Shown here piece by piece: positions 1 through 9,718 of a stretch of 64,000 nucleotides of DNA. A model generated the notes under the pieces. It was not told the DNA's origin, did not search any database, and saw only the letters and a list, made by a program, of their open reading frames with translations. The position numbers and the translations under genes are program-made. Source of the DNA: Porticoccus sp041395745 (GTDB taxonomy: Bacteria; Pseudomonadota; Gammaproteobacteria; Pseudomonadales; Porticoccaceae); NCBI GenBank assembly GCA_041395745.1, contig JAWKZV010000002.1, positions 310,001 to 374,000 on the forward strand, written 5' to 3'. Position 1 is the first letter of the stretch. Every line of letters begins with the position of its first letter.

Positions 1-1451
1 AACGTGGTGGTGAGAAACAGCTTGAAGCCGATGCGGTCCAGCGCCTGGCTGGCCCAATCCGCGTTGGGAGTGGCGCCGTACAGGTTGCCGCCCATGATCA
101 GCGCTGCGTCGATATCACCGCGATAGCTGGCCTCTATACAGGCCAGGGTATCCATTCCTGCACCTTTCGGCAGGCTGGCGCCCAGTTCTGTTTCCAATCG
201 TTCAAATACATCCGCTGCCAGCACTGGTTTTACGCCGATGGTGCCGATGCCCTGCACATTGCTGTGGCCGCGCAGCGGCAATAAGCCCGCGCCGGGTTTG
301 CCGACCATGCCGCGCAGCAGAGCCAGGTTGGCGATGTACTCGATGTTTTCTACCCCGTGGCGGTGGTGGGTCATGCCCATGCCCCAGGCAAACACGCTGT
401 GCTCAGAGACTGCGTAGGCTGCCGCCGCCTGTTCGATCTGGCTGCGGGGAATGCATGTCTCTCGCTCGATGCAGTCCCAGTCGGTCTGCTCGATATCCGC
501 GAGGAAGTCATCAAACCCTTCGGTGTGCTGCTCGATATAGACGCTGTCCTGATGGCTGCCTGCCAACAGTGCCTTGGCGATGCCTTTGAGCAGGGCGATA
601 TCGCTGCCGATGGCCGGTTGCAGGTATTGGCTGGCGATCCAGGTGCCACCGCTGGCCATGGACTTGGCGCTCTTCGGTACGGCGAAACGCACCAGCCCCG
701 GTTCTTTCGCCGGGTTGATGACAATTACCTGGCCGCCGCGCTCCCGCAGTCGCTGCAACTGGTGCAGCAGGCGGGGGTGGTTGGAGGCGGGATTGGCACC
801 GATCAGGAACACCAGGTCGCAGCGGGTCAGGTCCTCCAGCTCCACCGTGGCGGTGCCGGTGCCGATGGCGCTGCCCAATGCCTCGCTGGTGGCCTGGTGG
901 CAGTAGTAGGAGCAGTTGTTAATGTTGTTGGTGCCATAGAGGCGCGCCAGCAACTGCAATACAAAACCGGCTTCATTGGAGGAGCGGCCGGATGAGTAGA
1001 AAAAGGTGCGCGATGGCGGAGTACCGGCAAACCTGCCAGCGGCATAGTCCAGTGCCCACTCCCAGCTCACTTCCCGAAAGCGATCCTCATTGGCGCCCTT
1101 GTAAATCGGCTTGCCGAGTCTCCCCAAGTGTTCCAGCTCGCGGCCGCTGAGTTCCCGCAGTTGCGCCAGGTCGTGATCGAAAATCTGCGCCGGGATAGCG
1201 GGTTGAATATCGGTGGACTGTGCCTGAATGCTCTTGTTGCAGACCGCCGGAAATTCTCCCAGCTCGTTGGTCATGCCGCCGAGCTGGCCACCCATGCCCA
1301 GGCCGCAGGCCTTGCAGGTGTTGTTGGCGCGCAGCGCCTTGGAAGAATTGAGCAGGCCGATGCGTCGCACGGTGTTGAGGGTGTAGAGCACCTTTTTCGG
1401 GCCGCCGCCGACAATATGATCGGAGGGTGTCTTGGGCGGTTGGTGGCTCAT
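1..1451 (-). CDS. FdhF/YdeP-type molybdopterin oxidoreductase (3' end outside window)
   Basis: Reading leftward from ATG 1451, 483 residues are visible before the window ends, so the C-terminal part is missing. Near the N-terminus lie C46-x2-C49 in a CKACGLGMGGQ motif and C71, a likely iron-sulfur or cofactor region. Around residue 184 a Cys-His pair (NNCSYYCHQA) sits where formate dehydrogenases carry the Mo-ligating Cys/Sec followed by His. A typical bis-MGD domain follows (IGANPASNHPR; AWGMGMTHHRHG). The family (E. coli YdeP, FdhF-like) binds molybdopterin guanine dinucleotide; YdeP itself has no firm reaction assigned. The start lies 7 bases after the S-formylglutathione hydrolase stop, so it is probably the third gene of a formaldehyde operon. 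I infer a role in formate oxidation, but this is not proven by sequence. Confidence 0.85.
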   Translation of the reverse strand, partial: MSHQPPKTPSDHIVGGGPKKVLYTLNTVRRIGLLNSSKALRANNTCKACGLGMGGQLGGMTNELGEFPAVCNKSIQAQSTDIQPAIPAQIFDHDLAQLRELSGRELEHLGRLGKPIYKGANEDRFREVSWEWALDYAAGRFAGTPPSRTFFYSSGRSSNEAGFVLQLLARLYGTNNINNCSYYCHQATSEALGSAIGTGTATVELEDLTRCDLVFLIGANPASNHPRLLHQLQRLRERGGQVIVINPAKEPGLVRFAVPKSAKSMASGGTWIASQYLQPAIGSDIALLKGIAKALLAGSHQDSVYIEQHTEGFDDFLADIEQTDWDCIERETCIPRSQIEQAAAAYAVSEHSVFAWGMGMTHHRHGVENIEYIANLALLRGMVGKPGAGLLPLRGHSNVQGIGTIGVKPVLAADVFERLETELGASLPKGAGMDTLACIEASYRGDIDAALIMGGNLYGATPNADWASQALDRIGFKLFLTTT

Positions 1452-1458
1452 GGTGCTG

Positions 1459-2292
1459 TTACAGATACTGTGCGTGAAAACGCAGATGATCGCCGATCAG
1501 GCTGGCGATAAAAAAGTAGCTGTGGTCGTAGCCGGACTGGATACGCAGCTCCAGTGGGTAGCCTGTCTCTTGGGCAGCCTGTTGCAGCAGCTCGGGTTTT
1601 AACTGTTCCCGCAGGAAGTTGTCGGCGTCTCCCTGATCCACCAACATGGGTATGTGTTGATCCGCTTGGCGAATCAGTTCACAGCTGTCGTATTGCCGCC
1701 AGGTTTCCCGGTCGTCCCCCAGGTAGTTGCCCAGGGCTTTTTCGCCCCAGGGACAGTGCATTGGAGAACAGATGGGAGCGAAAGCCGATACTGAGCGATA
1801 GCGGCCGGGATTTTTCAGGGCGATGGTCAGCGCGCCGTGGCCACCCATGGAGTGGCCGCTGATGGCGGTTCTGCCGCTGTCCACAGGGAAATGTTCACTC
1901 ACCAGTGCCGGCAGTTCTTCCACCACGTAGTCGTACATCTGGTAATGCAAAGACCAGGGTTGTTGCGTGGCATTTACATAGAAACCTGCGCCGAGGCCAA
2001 AGTCGTATTCACCCTGCGGGTCGTCGGGCACACCTTCGCCTCTGGGACTGGTGTCCGGCGCCACCAGGGCAATGCCATATTCGGCCGCGTAGCGCTGGGC
2101 GCCCGCCTTGATGACAAAGTTCTCGTCGGTGCAGGTGAGCCCGGATAGCCAGTAGAGAACTGGCACCGATTGATGTGCGACCTGCGGTGGCAGGTAGATG
2201 GAAAAGGTCATCTCGCAGCCGAGTACCGCTGAGGGGTGCCGGAAGCGCAGTTGCTGGCCGCCAAAACAGCGGTGGGCGTCAATCTGTTCCAT
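1459..2292 (-). CDS. fghA: S-formylglutathione hydrolase
   Basis: A 277-residue esterase D-family protein that hydrolyses S-formylglutathione to formate and glutathione in the cytosol, the second step of glutathione-dependent formaldehyde removal. The nucleophile elbow GHSMGG places the catalytic serine at residue 148. The acid lies in the DQGDADNF segment and the catalytic histidine in the C-terminal YDHSYFF segment. Length and the N-terminal CFGGQQLRFRHPS stretch are normal for FrmB/FghA. It begins 13 bases after frmA and is followed after 7 bases by the molybdopterin oxidoreductase, consistent with one transcript. Confidence 0.95.
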   Translation of the reverse strand: MEQIDAHRCFGGQQLRFRHPSAVLGCEMTFSIYLPPQVAHQSVPVLYWLSGLTCTDENFVIKAGAQRYAAEYGIALVAPDTSPRGEGVPDDPQGEYDFGLGAGFYVNATQQPWSLHYQMYDYVVEELPALVSEHFPVDSGRTAISGHSMGGHGALTIALKNPGRYRSVSAFAPICSPMHCPWGEKALGNYLGDDRETWRQYDSCELIRQADQHIPMLVDQGDADNFLREQLKPELLQQAAQETGYPLELRIQSGYDHSYFFIASLIGDHLRFHAQYL

Positions 2293-2305
2293 CCTTGGGG
2301 TCGCC

Positions 2306-3412
<1,107 letters not shown>

Positions 3413-3452
3413 GCCTTACTCCTCCACGTTAACCGGCCAATTGATGAAGGCT

Positions 3453-3481
3453 GACTATAATCAGTTGCCCCGGGGGTGGCA
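3453..3481 (-). promoter_or_regulatory. Sigma-70 promoter of frmA with GC-rich palindrome in the spacer
   Basis: On the minus strand the boxes read TTGCCA, 17 bases, TATAGT, ending about 40 bases before the frmA start. The -35 overlaps an imperfect inverted repeat, TTGCC-N8-GGCAA, whose centre is a C5G4 tract. CsoR/FrmR-family repressors bind short palindromes with such GC tracts, so this may be an operator. No frmR gene is in the window, and the operator role is inference. Confidence 0.6.
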
Positions 3482-3503
3482 AACCATCGGCGAGGGCGGT
3501 GGG

Positions 3504-5150
3504 TTATTTGATGCGCACCAGATCCCGTACGGCACTGGTCAGCATCTGGTTGGACACCAGTAGTTCCCGGTTGATGTTGAGCAGCGACGACAGCGGGATG
3601 CCGATGGCATCACTGTTGTCGTAGCGGGTCATCAGCTGGTGCAGCCGGTCGTGAGACAGGTTTACCTCTTCCTGCAACTGCGGATACTTTTCATCCAGCA
3701 GTACCGGGTCGGTGTGCTCCAGCAGGTTGAGCAGGTGACGATAGATGTTGCGGGTATCGTGACGCAGGGTCTCGATCAGTTCCTCATCATCCGACTGCAT
3801 GCGCAATTCCACCACGTTCTGGCGGACATTCTTGAGGCTCTTGGCGCCGTAAACCAGATCCCGCGCGGCGTGCACCAGCCGCGAAACCTTTTCCGTTTCC
3901 CCCTCGGCCGTCTTCTCCCGCAGCATGCGGTTGGCGTACTGCAGGATCTGCTGCTCGGTGTGCTTGATCTCCGAATACTGGTCGTCGTAGCTGGATTTGG
4001 CCTGCTTGATCTGCTCGTACACTTCCAGCCCCTTGAAGCCGATCAGTAGCTCTTCAGGACGGATGCGCAGCACCCGCAGGTTGAGGATCAGTACCTTGTA
4101 AAACAGCCGGATGACTTCCTGGCGCACCGCCTCGGTAGCGGCGTCAAAGACCGTGGGGGATACCTTGGTGATGTACTGGCAGCCGATCAGGTCGTCGTCG
4201 GTAAAACGCGACTGCAGCCAGCGGGCGAATGGCGACACGATAGGCAGGAAGATCAGGATGCCGAGGCCGTTGAACAGGGAGTGGAACAGCACCAGCACAT
4301 ACATGGGGTCGGTGACTGCCATGGTATCGGTGATCAGCGTCAGCAGCGGCTGCATCAGCAACAGTGCGATGCTGCTCACCACCAGATTGAAGATGAAATG
4401 GGAAAGGGCCACCCGGCGTTTGTCGGATGAGCCCTTCACGCCGCCTATCAGTACCGTACTGGTAGTGCCCAGATTGGCGCCGATGACAATGGCCGCTGCC
4501 GTAGTGACGGGCAGTACCCCGGCGTGGATGGCGCTGAGCACAATCATGATGGTGGCCGAGCTGGACTGAATCAGTGCGGTGAACAGCAGGCCGCCGAGGG
4601 CGTAGAGCAGAATGGGATAGTTCCGGAAGATGTCCGGGGATATCTGTTCGGAGAGAAACTCCATACTGGTCTTCATGAAATCCAGGCCCATCAGCAGCAG
4701 GCCAATACCCAGCAACAGTCGCGCCTGGCTGTGGCGGCGGTAGTCCGGGTTGAGGAACACCACGCCCAGGGTGCCGATTGCCAGCAGCGGCATGGCATAT
4801 TCCGTCAGGCTCATCTTGAAGCCGATGGTGGCGACGATCCAGCCGGTGAAGGTGGTGCCCAGGTTGGCGCCGAAGATGACGCCGAGGGCGTTGGTCATGG
4901 AAAGGATGCCGGCGCCCACAAAGGCCAGGACGATCAGGCCGACCATGGAACTGCTCTGCAGACAGGCGGTGGTGATGATGCCGATCAGCACCCCGCGCAG
5001 GGGGCTCTTGGTGTAGTCGCGCAGCAGGTGCCGGAAAGAGCGGGTGCCCAGGGTGCGCAGGGCCTGTTCCAGCATCATCATCCCGAACAGGAACAGGCCG
5101 AGACCGGCTACCAGTTCCCAAGGGTCAAAATGCTGTAGGGTCGGATCCAT
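3504..5150 (-). CDS. Na/Pi cotransporter family protein with PhoU-like C-terminus
   Basis: A 548-residue inner-membrane protein. The N-terminal ~330 residues are hydrophobic and hold the two inverted Na_Pi_cotrans repeats, each with the family signature: TACLQSSSMVGL near residue 60 and TALIQSSSATIM near residue 195. The C-terminal ~200 residues are soluble and helical, with repeated heptads resembling a PhoU domain. The family (E. coli YjbB, bacterial NptA-like) moves phosphate with sodium, often as efflux. It is transcribed alone, leftward, with gaps of about 90-115 bases on both sides. Substrate direction cannot be told from sequence. Confidence 0.9.
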   Translation of the reverse strand: MDPTLQHFDPWELVAGLGLFLFGMMMLEQALRTLGTRSFRHLLRDYTKSPLRGVLIGIITTACLQSSSMVGLIVLAFVGAGILSMTNALGVIFGANLGTTFTGWIVATIGFKMSLTEYAMPLLAIGTLGVVFLNPDYRRHSQARLLLGIGLLLMGLDFMKTSMEFLSEQISPDIFRNYPILLYALGGLLFTALIQSSSATIMIVLSAIHAGVLPVTTAAAIVIGANLGTTSTVLIGGVKGSSDKRRVALSHFIFNLVVSSIALLLMQPLLTLITDTMAVTDPMYVLVLFHSLFNGLGILIFLPIVSPFARWLQSRFTDDDLIGCQYITKVSPTVFDAATEAVRQEVIRLFYKVLILNLRVLRIRPEELLIGFKGLEVYEQIKQAKSSYDDQYSEIKHTEQQILQYANRMLREKTAEGETEKVSRLVHAARDLVYGAKSLKNVRQNVVELRMQSDDEELIETLRHDTRNIYRHLLNLLEHTDPVLLDEKYPQLQEEVNLSHDRLHQLMTRYDNSDAIGIPLSSLLNINRELLVSNQMLTSAVRDLVRIK

Positions 5151-5229
5151 CTGCCTTGCGCTGCTCCCGGCAGGTCATGTCAGGGACAGTGTAGCAGTCT
5201 GAAAATCGTTGCGGCAGGGGGGTGAAGAA

Positions 5230-5256
5230 ACCACCGGCGGGGTTACCGCCGGTGGT
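5230..5256 (-). terminator. Rho-independent terminator after the MMPL exporter
   Basis: An 11-base-pair perfect stem (ACCACCGGCGG / CCGCCGGTGGT) with a 5-base loop, starting 10 bases past the exporter stop. On the minus strand it is followed by a T-rich stretch (TTCTTC). Confidence 0.8.
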
Positions 5257-5266
5257 CGTAAGGACG

Positions 5267-7777
5267 TTACTTGCCGAGAGGTTTGAACATCAGGATCAGT
5301 TTCGGCAGCAGGGTCATGGAGCCCAGCAGGGCAGTCAGCATCGCCAGGCCGGTGAGCAGGCCGAAGTACACGGACGGAATGAAGTTCGACAGCGCCAGGA
5401 TCGAGAAGCCGATGATGATGGTGATGGCGGTGTAGAAGAGCGCCCGACCGATACTGGCGTGGGCCCGGTGCATGGCGGCCAGGTAATCGCGATCCAGGGC
5501 AAATTCCCGTTTGAAGCGGGTGATGTAGTGGATGGAGTTATCCACGCCGATACCCACAGTGATGGCCGCGATGGTAATGGTCATCATGTCCAGGGGGATG
5601 CCAGCCAGTCCCATGCCGCCAAGTACCACGGTGGCCGCCAGCATGTTCGGCAGCATGGCGATGACGGAGATGGAGATGGAGCGGAACAGCACCATGAACA
5701 TCACCATGATGCCCAGGAATACGGTGCCCAAGGTCAGGATTTGCGAGCGAAACAGGCTCTGCAACATGTTGTTGTAGAGCACCAGCAGGCTGGTGAAGTG
5801 CACCTGGTCATCTTTCAGGCCCACTTCATCGACGATATAGCGGCGCATCTGCTCAAGCAGTTCCGGGCGTTTCAGCTGGCTGCCGGTTTCCTTGATGCGC
5901 AGGCTGATGCGCGCCTGGTTCAGCTGGTCGTCGATATAGGGGTCAAACAGCAGTGCCGCGTTCTGCGGGGACAGGCTGTTGCGGACGAAAGCCAGTTCCA
6001 GGTCGTTGAGGGGGTGGCCCATCAGATCCTGCGCCACGTCGGCGATGGTGACCAGAGAGTTGACCTTGCCCACTTCCGGCAGGGAATCCAGGTAGTTGTG
6101 GATTTTCTTCAGGTCGTGCAGGCCGACACCGGTGAACCAGTAGGTATTGGGCTTCGCGGCGTTGTCAGTTTCACCTTCGCTGTCGAAGGCATCATCGGAC
6201 GCGAACGGATCATCTTCTTCCGCAAACGGGTCTTCCTCGGTCACGGTGGGCATCGGCGGAGCCGGAGGAGCGTCGATGATGATGTCCAGCGGCGTGGTGC
6301 CGCCCAATTTCTCATCGATGACCGACAGACCCTGATAGATTTCGGTGTGGGAGCGGAAGTAGTCGATAAAGCGGTTTTCCACCTGCAGGCGGGAAATGCC
6401 CCAGCAGCTGATGATGCCGGCCAGAATCGCCAGGGCCAGCACCAGGCTGCCGCGATTTTCGGTGAAGCGGGCAAAGATCATGGTGTAGGCGGCGGAGTTG
6501 TCGCCCTTGTCATTGTTGCGGCCTTTGCCGAGCAGCATCATGCCGGCGGGGATGACCACAAATGCCAGGCTCAATGCCAGAATGATTCCCATGGTCATCA
6601 TCCAGCCGAAGTCGATCACCGGGCGGATGTCACTGACAACCAGTGACACGAAGGCCACTACGGTGGTCAGCACTGTGTACAGGCAGGGGCGAGCCATGTA
6701 GGCCACGGTGTCGCGTACCAGTTGAATCTGGTCGCGATCCGGGTGCTCCAGTTGCATTTCCCGGTAGCGCACGATCAGGTGGATGGTCAGCGCCAGGGTA
6801 ATGATCAACAGCAGTGCCACGAAATTGGAGGAGATGACGGTCAGGCGCCAGTCGATCCAGCTCAGATAGCCGAGCATGATTTCCACCGACAGTACGCAGG
6901 TGAACAGCGGTAGGATTACCCAGCGAACCTGGCGGAAGATGATGGCCAGGGTGGCGATGATAAACAGCACGATGCCGCTGCCGAACACCCGCAGGTCGCT
7001 CTTGATGAAGTCGATCATGTCGGCGGTGATCATGCTGGGGCCGCCGAGGAACAGGGTGGCGCGATCCTTGAACGCGGACATTTTTTCGCGCACTTCCGCC
7101 ACCCGCTGGTGTTCTTCCTTGGCCCGGTCAGTGCGGTAATCGAGGAATTCCTTACTGACGTCCTCCAGCTCCACTTCTTCCTCTGGGGTCAGTCCCTGGG
7201 TATCCCGCTTCAGGCGCAGGGCATCCCGCTGGCGCACCAGGGTCAGGTATTTGCGATCCAGTTCCATGGTGGCCATCAGTGCAGTGGTCTGGCCATCGGG
7301 GCTGAGGATCAGCTTGCGGTAAATGGGGCTTTCCAGGAATTCCTTGCGGGCCAGGTCGCGGTCGGTGCCGGGGGTCAACAGGGTGCGCGGTTCTTCCTTG
7401 AGCTGGGATACTGTCACCATCGGGCTGTACAGCAGGGGCACGTCGAGGATGGAGGTTACCGATGCCACCCCTTCGATCTGCTTCAGCTCATCGCGAATTT
7501 CCGCCAGGGTCTTCAGCGAGGCATCGTCCAGCAGGTCGCCTTGTTTCGGAGTGTAGGTCACGACCAGGAAATCGCTGCTGCCGTAGTGCTGCAGGGTTTC
7601 GCGGAAGTAGTCGAGGTCCGTGTCGTGCTCCAGGGTGAGCGAGTCGGCTGACGCATCCAGCTTGAAATTGGGCAGGCCAAAGGCCATGGCGACGGCGAGC
7701 AACACGACCGCAATCATCACCACCAAGGGGTGACGAAGGATCAGTTTTTCGTATATTCCCAGCAGCCTCTCAGACAT
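5267..7777 (-). CDS. MMPL/RND-superfamily exporter
   Basis: An 836-residue inner-membrane protein with the duplicated RND layout: one N-terminal transmembrane helix (about residues 15-35), a periplasmic loop, a block of helices (about 245-420), a second periplasmic loop, and a second helix block (about 650-830). It belongs to the MMPL/sterol-sensing-like group that carries lipids or hydrophobic compounds, not to the AcrB drug pumps. No membrane-fusion or outer-membrane partner is adjacent. Residues about 510-538, in the second loop, form an unusually acidic low-complexity insert of Asp/Glu with Pro-Phe repeats. An AAGGA ribosome site precedes the ATG. Substrate unknown. Confidence 0.88.
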   Translation of the reverse strand: MSERLLGIYEKLILRHPLVVMIAVVLLAVAMAFGLPNFKLDASADSLTLEHDTDLDYFRETLQHYGSSDFLVVTYTPKQGDLLDDASLKTLAEIRDELKQIEGVASVTSILDVPLLYSPMVTVSQLKEEPRTLLTPGTDRDLARKEFLESPIYRKLILSPDGQTTALMATMELDRKYLTLVRQRDALRLKRDTQGLTPEEEVELEDVSKEFLDYRTDRAKEEHQRVAEVREKMSAFKDRATLFLGGPSMITADMIDFIKSDLRVFGSGIVLFIIATLAIIFRQVRWVILPLFTCVLSVEIMLGYLSWIDWRLTVISSNFVALLLIITLALTIHLIVRYREMQLEHPDRDQIQLVRDTVAYMARPCLYTVLTTVVAFVSLVVSDIRPVIDFGWMMTMGIILALSLAFVVIPAGMMLLGKGRNNDKGDNSAAYTMIFARFTENRGSLVLALAILAGIISCWGISRLQVENRFIDYFRSHTEIYQGLSVIDEKLGGTTPLDIIIDAPPAPPMPTVTEEDPFAEEDDPFASDDAFDSEGETDNAAKPNTYWFTGVGLHDLKKIHNYLDSLPEVGKVNSLVTIADVAQDLMGHPLNDLELAFVRNSLSPQNAALLFDPYIDDQLNQARISLRIKETGSQLKRPELLEQMRRYIVDEVGLKDDQVHFTSLLVLYNNMLQSLFRSQILTLGTVFLGIMVMFMVLFRSISISVIAMLPNMLAATVVLGGMGLAGIPLDMMTITIAAITVGIGVDNSIHYITRFKREFALDRDYLAAMHRAHASIGRALFYTAITIIIGFSILALSNFIPSVYFGLLTGLAMLTALLGSMTLLPKLILMFKPLGK

Positions 7778-7869
7778 CCGACGGTATCCTTCTTATAGTA
7801 TTGGGTTGGCGAAAGCGCAGTATTATGCCAGAACTGTGCAATTCCCGCGCATTGCCGCCCCCGGATTTT

Positions 7870-8151
7870 TTAGCGGTCGTTATGGCCCAGACCACGCTCG
7901 GGATCGATCAGGTCGCGCACCCGCTGTTTCAGTGTCTTGGCATCCGGAAAGCCGCCGTCCCGCACCCGTTCCCAGATGGACTGGTCATCCAGGTAAATCT
8001 CGAACGCGCCGCCGGTTTCCGCCGGCCGCAGGGCTACCTCCGAGAGGTCGTCCATAAAGGTAGTGAGCAGTTCCTGGGCCAGCCAGGCTGAACGCAGCAG
8101 CCAGTTGCAGCGGGGACAATAGACGATGGCGATGCGCGGTTTCTGGGACAT
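7870..8151 (-). CDS. SelT/SelW/SelH-family (Rdx) thioredoxin-like protein, Cys form
   Basis: A 93-residue protein with the beta-alpha-beta start IAIVYCPRCNWLLR, the CxxC redox motif of the selenoprotein W family with Cys in place of selenocysteine, and the family's C-terminal GGFPDAKTLKQRVRDLI. These small thioredoxin-like proteins are thought to act in redox control; bacterial functions are not settled. I chose ATG 8151 because GGAG lies 8 bases upstream; a longer reading from 8199 adds 16 residues without a ribosome site. It is divergent from hprA, 57 bases away. Confidence 0.88.
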   Translation of the reverse strand: MSQKPRIAIVYCPRCNWLLRSAWLAQELLTTFMDDLSEVALRPAETGGAFEIYLDDQSIWERVRDGGFPDAKTLKQRVRDLIDPERGLGHNDR

Positions 8152-8208
8152 GGGGTAAACTCCGGGTAAATAAAAAACATCGGCCAAGATAACCTTCACA
8201 ACGTCTAG

Positions 8209-9171
8209 ATGAAAGCCGTCATTCTCGATGCGGACACCCTGGGTTCAGGGGATGTCGATCTCTCCCGGATTACCGACCTGCCGTTGCAGTGGGCGGTATA
8301 CGATCGCACCGATGCCGGGCAGGTGGCCGAACGCATGGCCGGCGCAGAGGTGGTGCTCACCAACAAGGCTCCGATCGGGGCTGTTGAGCTGGATGGTGCC
8401 CCGGGGCTGCGCTATATCGGCGTGCTGGCCACCGGCACCAATGTGGTTGATCTGGAGGAAGCGGCTGCCCGTGGGGTCGTGGTCAGTAACGTCACCGGTT
8501 ACGGTACCGGCTCGGTGGTGCAGCACACCTGGGCGCTGATTCTGGCGCTCACCACCCACCTGCCTGACTACAATGTGGCGGCCCTTGATGGTCGTTGGGC
8601 TGCCAGCCACAATTTTTGTTTGCTGGATTTTCCGGTGACCGAGCTGGCGGGAAAAACCCTGGCTATCGTCGGTTATGGACAGCTGGGCAAGGCAGTTGCC
8701 GGAGTCGGCCACGCCTTTGGTATGCAGGTGAAAGTGGCGGCGCTGCCCTGGCGTCACGGTGGTGGCGGGGGGCGGGTGCCATTTGATCAGCTGCTGCGTG
8801 AGGCGGATGTGCTGACCCTGCACTGTCCCCTCACCGAGGAAACCCGTGGCCTGATCGGTCGCCGCCAGCTGGCGATGATGAAAAGCAGCGCCCTGCTGAT
8901 CAACTGTGCCCGCGGTGGCTTGGTAGATGAGCAGGCCCTGGCGGAGGCGCTGGAAGATGGCGAAATCGCCGGAGCGGGCGTAGACGTGCTCAGCGAAGAG
9001 CCGCCGGTAAATGGCAATCCGCTACTCAACCCGGATCTGCCTAACCTGATCGTTACTCCGCACAGTGCCTGGGTGGCAAAGGAGGCGCGGCAGCGCCTGA
9101 TCGACCAGGTGGCCGACAACCTGAGAGAATTTCTGGCGGGCAACCCCGTCAATGTGGTGAACAGGAAATAA
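8209..9171 (+). CDS. hprA: D-2-hydroxyacid dehydrogenase (glycerate dehydrogenase type)
   Basis: A 320-residue NAD(P)-dependent dehydrogenase. The Rossmann motif GYGQLG lies near residue 163. The catalytic Arg is in NCARGGLVDE, the Glu in the GVDVLSEEPP stretch and the His in TPHSAW. Best matched to glycerate/hydroxypyruvate dehydrogenase of the HprA group, which reduces hydroxypyruvate to D-glycerate; related enzymes use other 2-keto acids, so the substrate is inferred. No clear ribosome site precedes the ATG. dtd starts 12 bases after the stop, so the two are probably cotranscribed. Confidence 0.88.
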   Translation: MKAVILDADTLGSGDVDLSRITDLPLQWAVYDRTDAGQVAERMAGAEVVLTNKAPIGAVELDGAPGLRYIGVLATGTNVVDLEEAAARGVVVSNVTGYGTGSVVQHTWALILALTTHLPDYNVAALDGRWAASHNFCLLDFPVTELAGKTLAIVGYGQLGKAVAGVGHAFGMQVKVAALPWRHGGGGGRVPFDQLLREADVLTLHCPLTEETRGLIGRRQLAMMKSSALLINCARGGLVDEQALAEALEDGEIAGAGVDVLSEEPPVNGNPLLNPDLPNLIVTPHSAWVAKEARQRLIDQVADNLREFLAGNPVNVVNRK

Positions 9172-9183
9172 AGAGAGTCGTTG

Positions 9184-9621
9184 ATGTTGGGTTTGATACA
9201 GCGGGTCAGCTACGCCAGTGTCGAGGTAAATGGCGACAAGGTGGGTGAGATCGGCCAGGGAATACTGTTGCTGTTGGGTGTCCAGCGGGGGGACACAGAG
9301 GCGAATGTCGATCGTCTTCAGGACAAGGTACTGCAATACCGTATTTTCCCGGATGAGCATGGCAGGATGAATCTCAACGTGGAACAGGTTGGAGGTGGGC
9401 TGTTGGTGGTGTCCCAGTTCACCCTGGCGGCAGATACTGGCAAGGGGCTCCGCCCCAGCTTCACGCCGGCGGCACCGCCGGAAGAGGCGGAAAGGCTCTA
9501 TAACTACTTCGTCAGCCGAGCCAAACATATCTATCCGGATGTGGCCACAGGTATTTTCGGCGTCGATATGCAGGTCAGCCTGTGCAATGACGGGCCGGTG
9601 ACGTTTTTGCTGGAAGGTTAG
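9184..9621 (+). CDS. dtd: D-aminoacyl-tRNA deacylase
   Basis: A 145-residue DTD protein that hydrolyses D-amino acids (and glycine from tRNA-Ala) mischarged on tRNA, as a proofreading homodimer. It shows the expected N-terminus LIQRVSYASVEVNG, the SQFTLAAD motif, and the C-terminal DGPVTFLLE with the conserved cross-subunit strand. ATG 9184 gives the normal N-terminus; the TTG just before it would add one residue. An AAAGAGAG ribosome site lies upstream. Second gene after hprA. Confidence 0.95.
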   Translation: MLGLIQRVSYASVEVNGDKVGEIGQGILLLLGVQRGDTEANVDRLQDKVLQYRIFPDEHGRMNLNVEQVGGGLLVVSQFTLAADTGKGLRPSFTPAAPPEEAERLYNYFVSRAKHIYPDVATGIFGVDMQVSLCNDGPVTFLLEG

Positions 9622-9647
9622 TTTGAGAAAGGGTTAAGCCGTCCAAT

Positions 9648-9677
9648 AAAAAAGGCGCCGTCACAAGTGACGACGCC
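9648..9677 (-). terminator. Terminator between convergent dtd and the exported protein gene
   Basis: GGCGCCGTCAC, 2-base loop, GTGACGACGCC (one mismatch). On the minus strand the hairpin is followed by six Ts, so it chiefly ends the leftward gene at 9719; it may also stop dtd, with a weaker tail. Confidence 0.8.
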
Positions 9678-9718
9678 TGTCGGGTCTAAAGAAAATCTTC
9701 GCTAATGCCGGCGAACTA

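Noticed and set aside
5222..6646. 474-codon plus-strand frame opposite the MMPL exporter
   Set aside because: Composition is dominated by His, Gln, Gly and Asp, typical of the antisense of a GC-rich membrane protein; the exporter on the other strand is complete.
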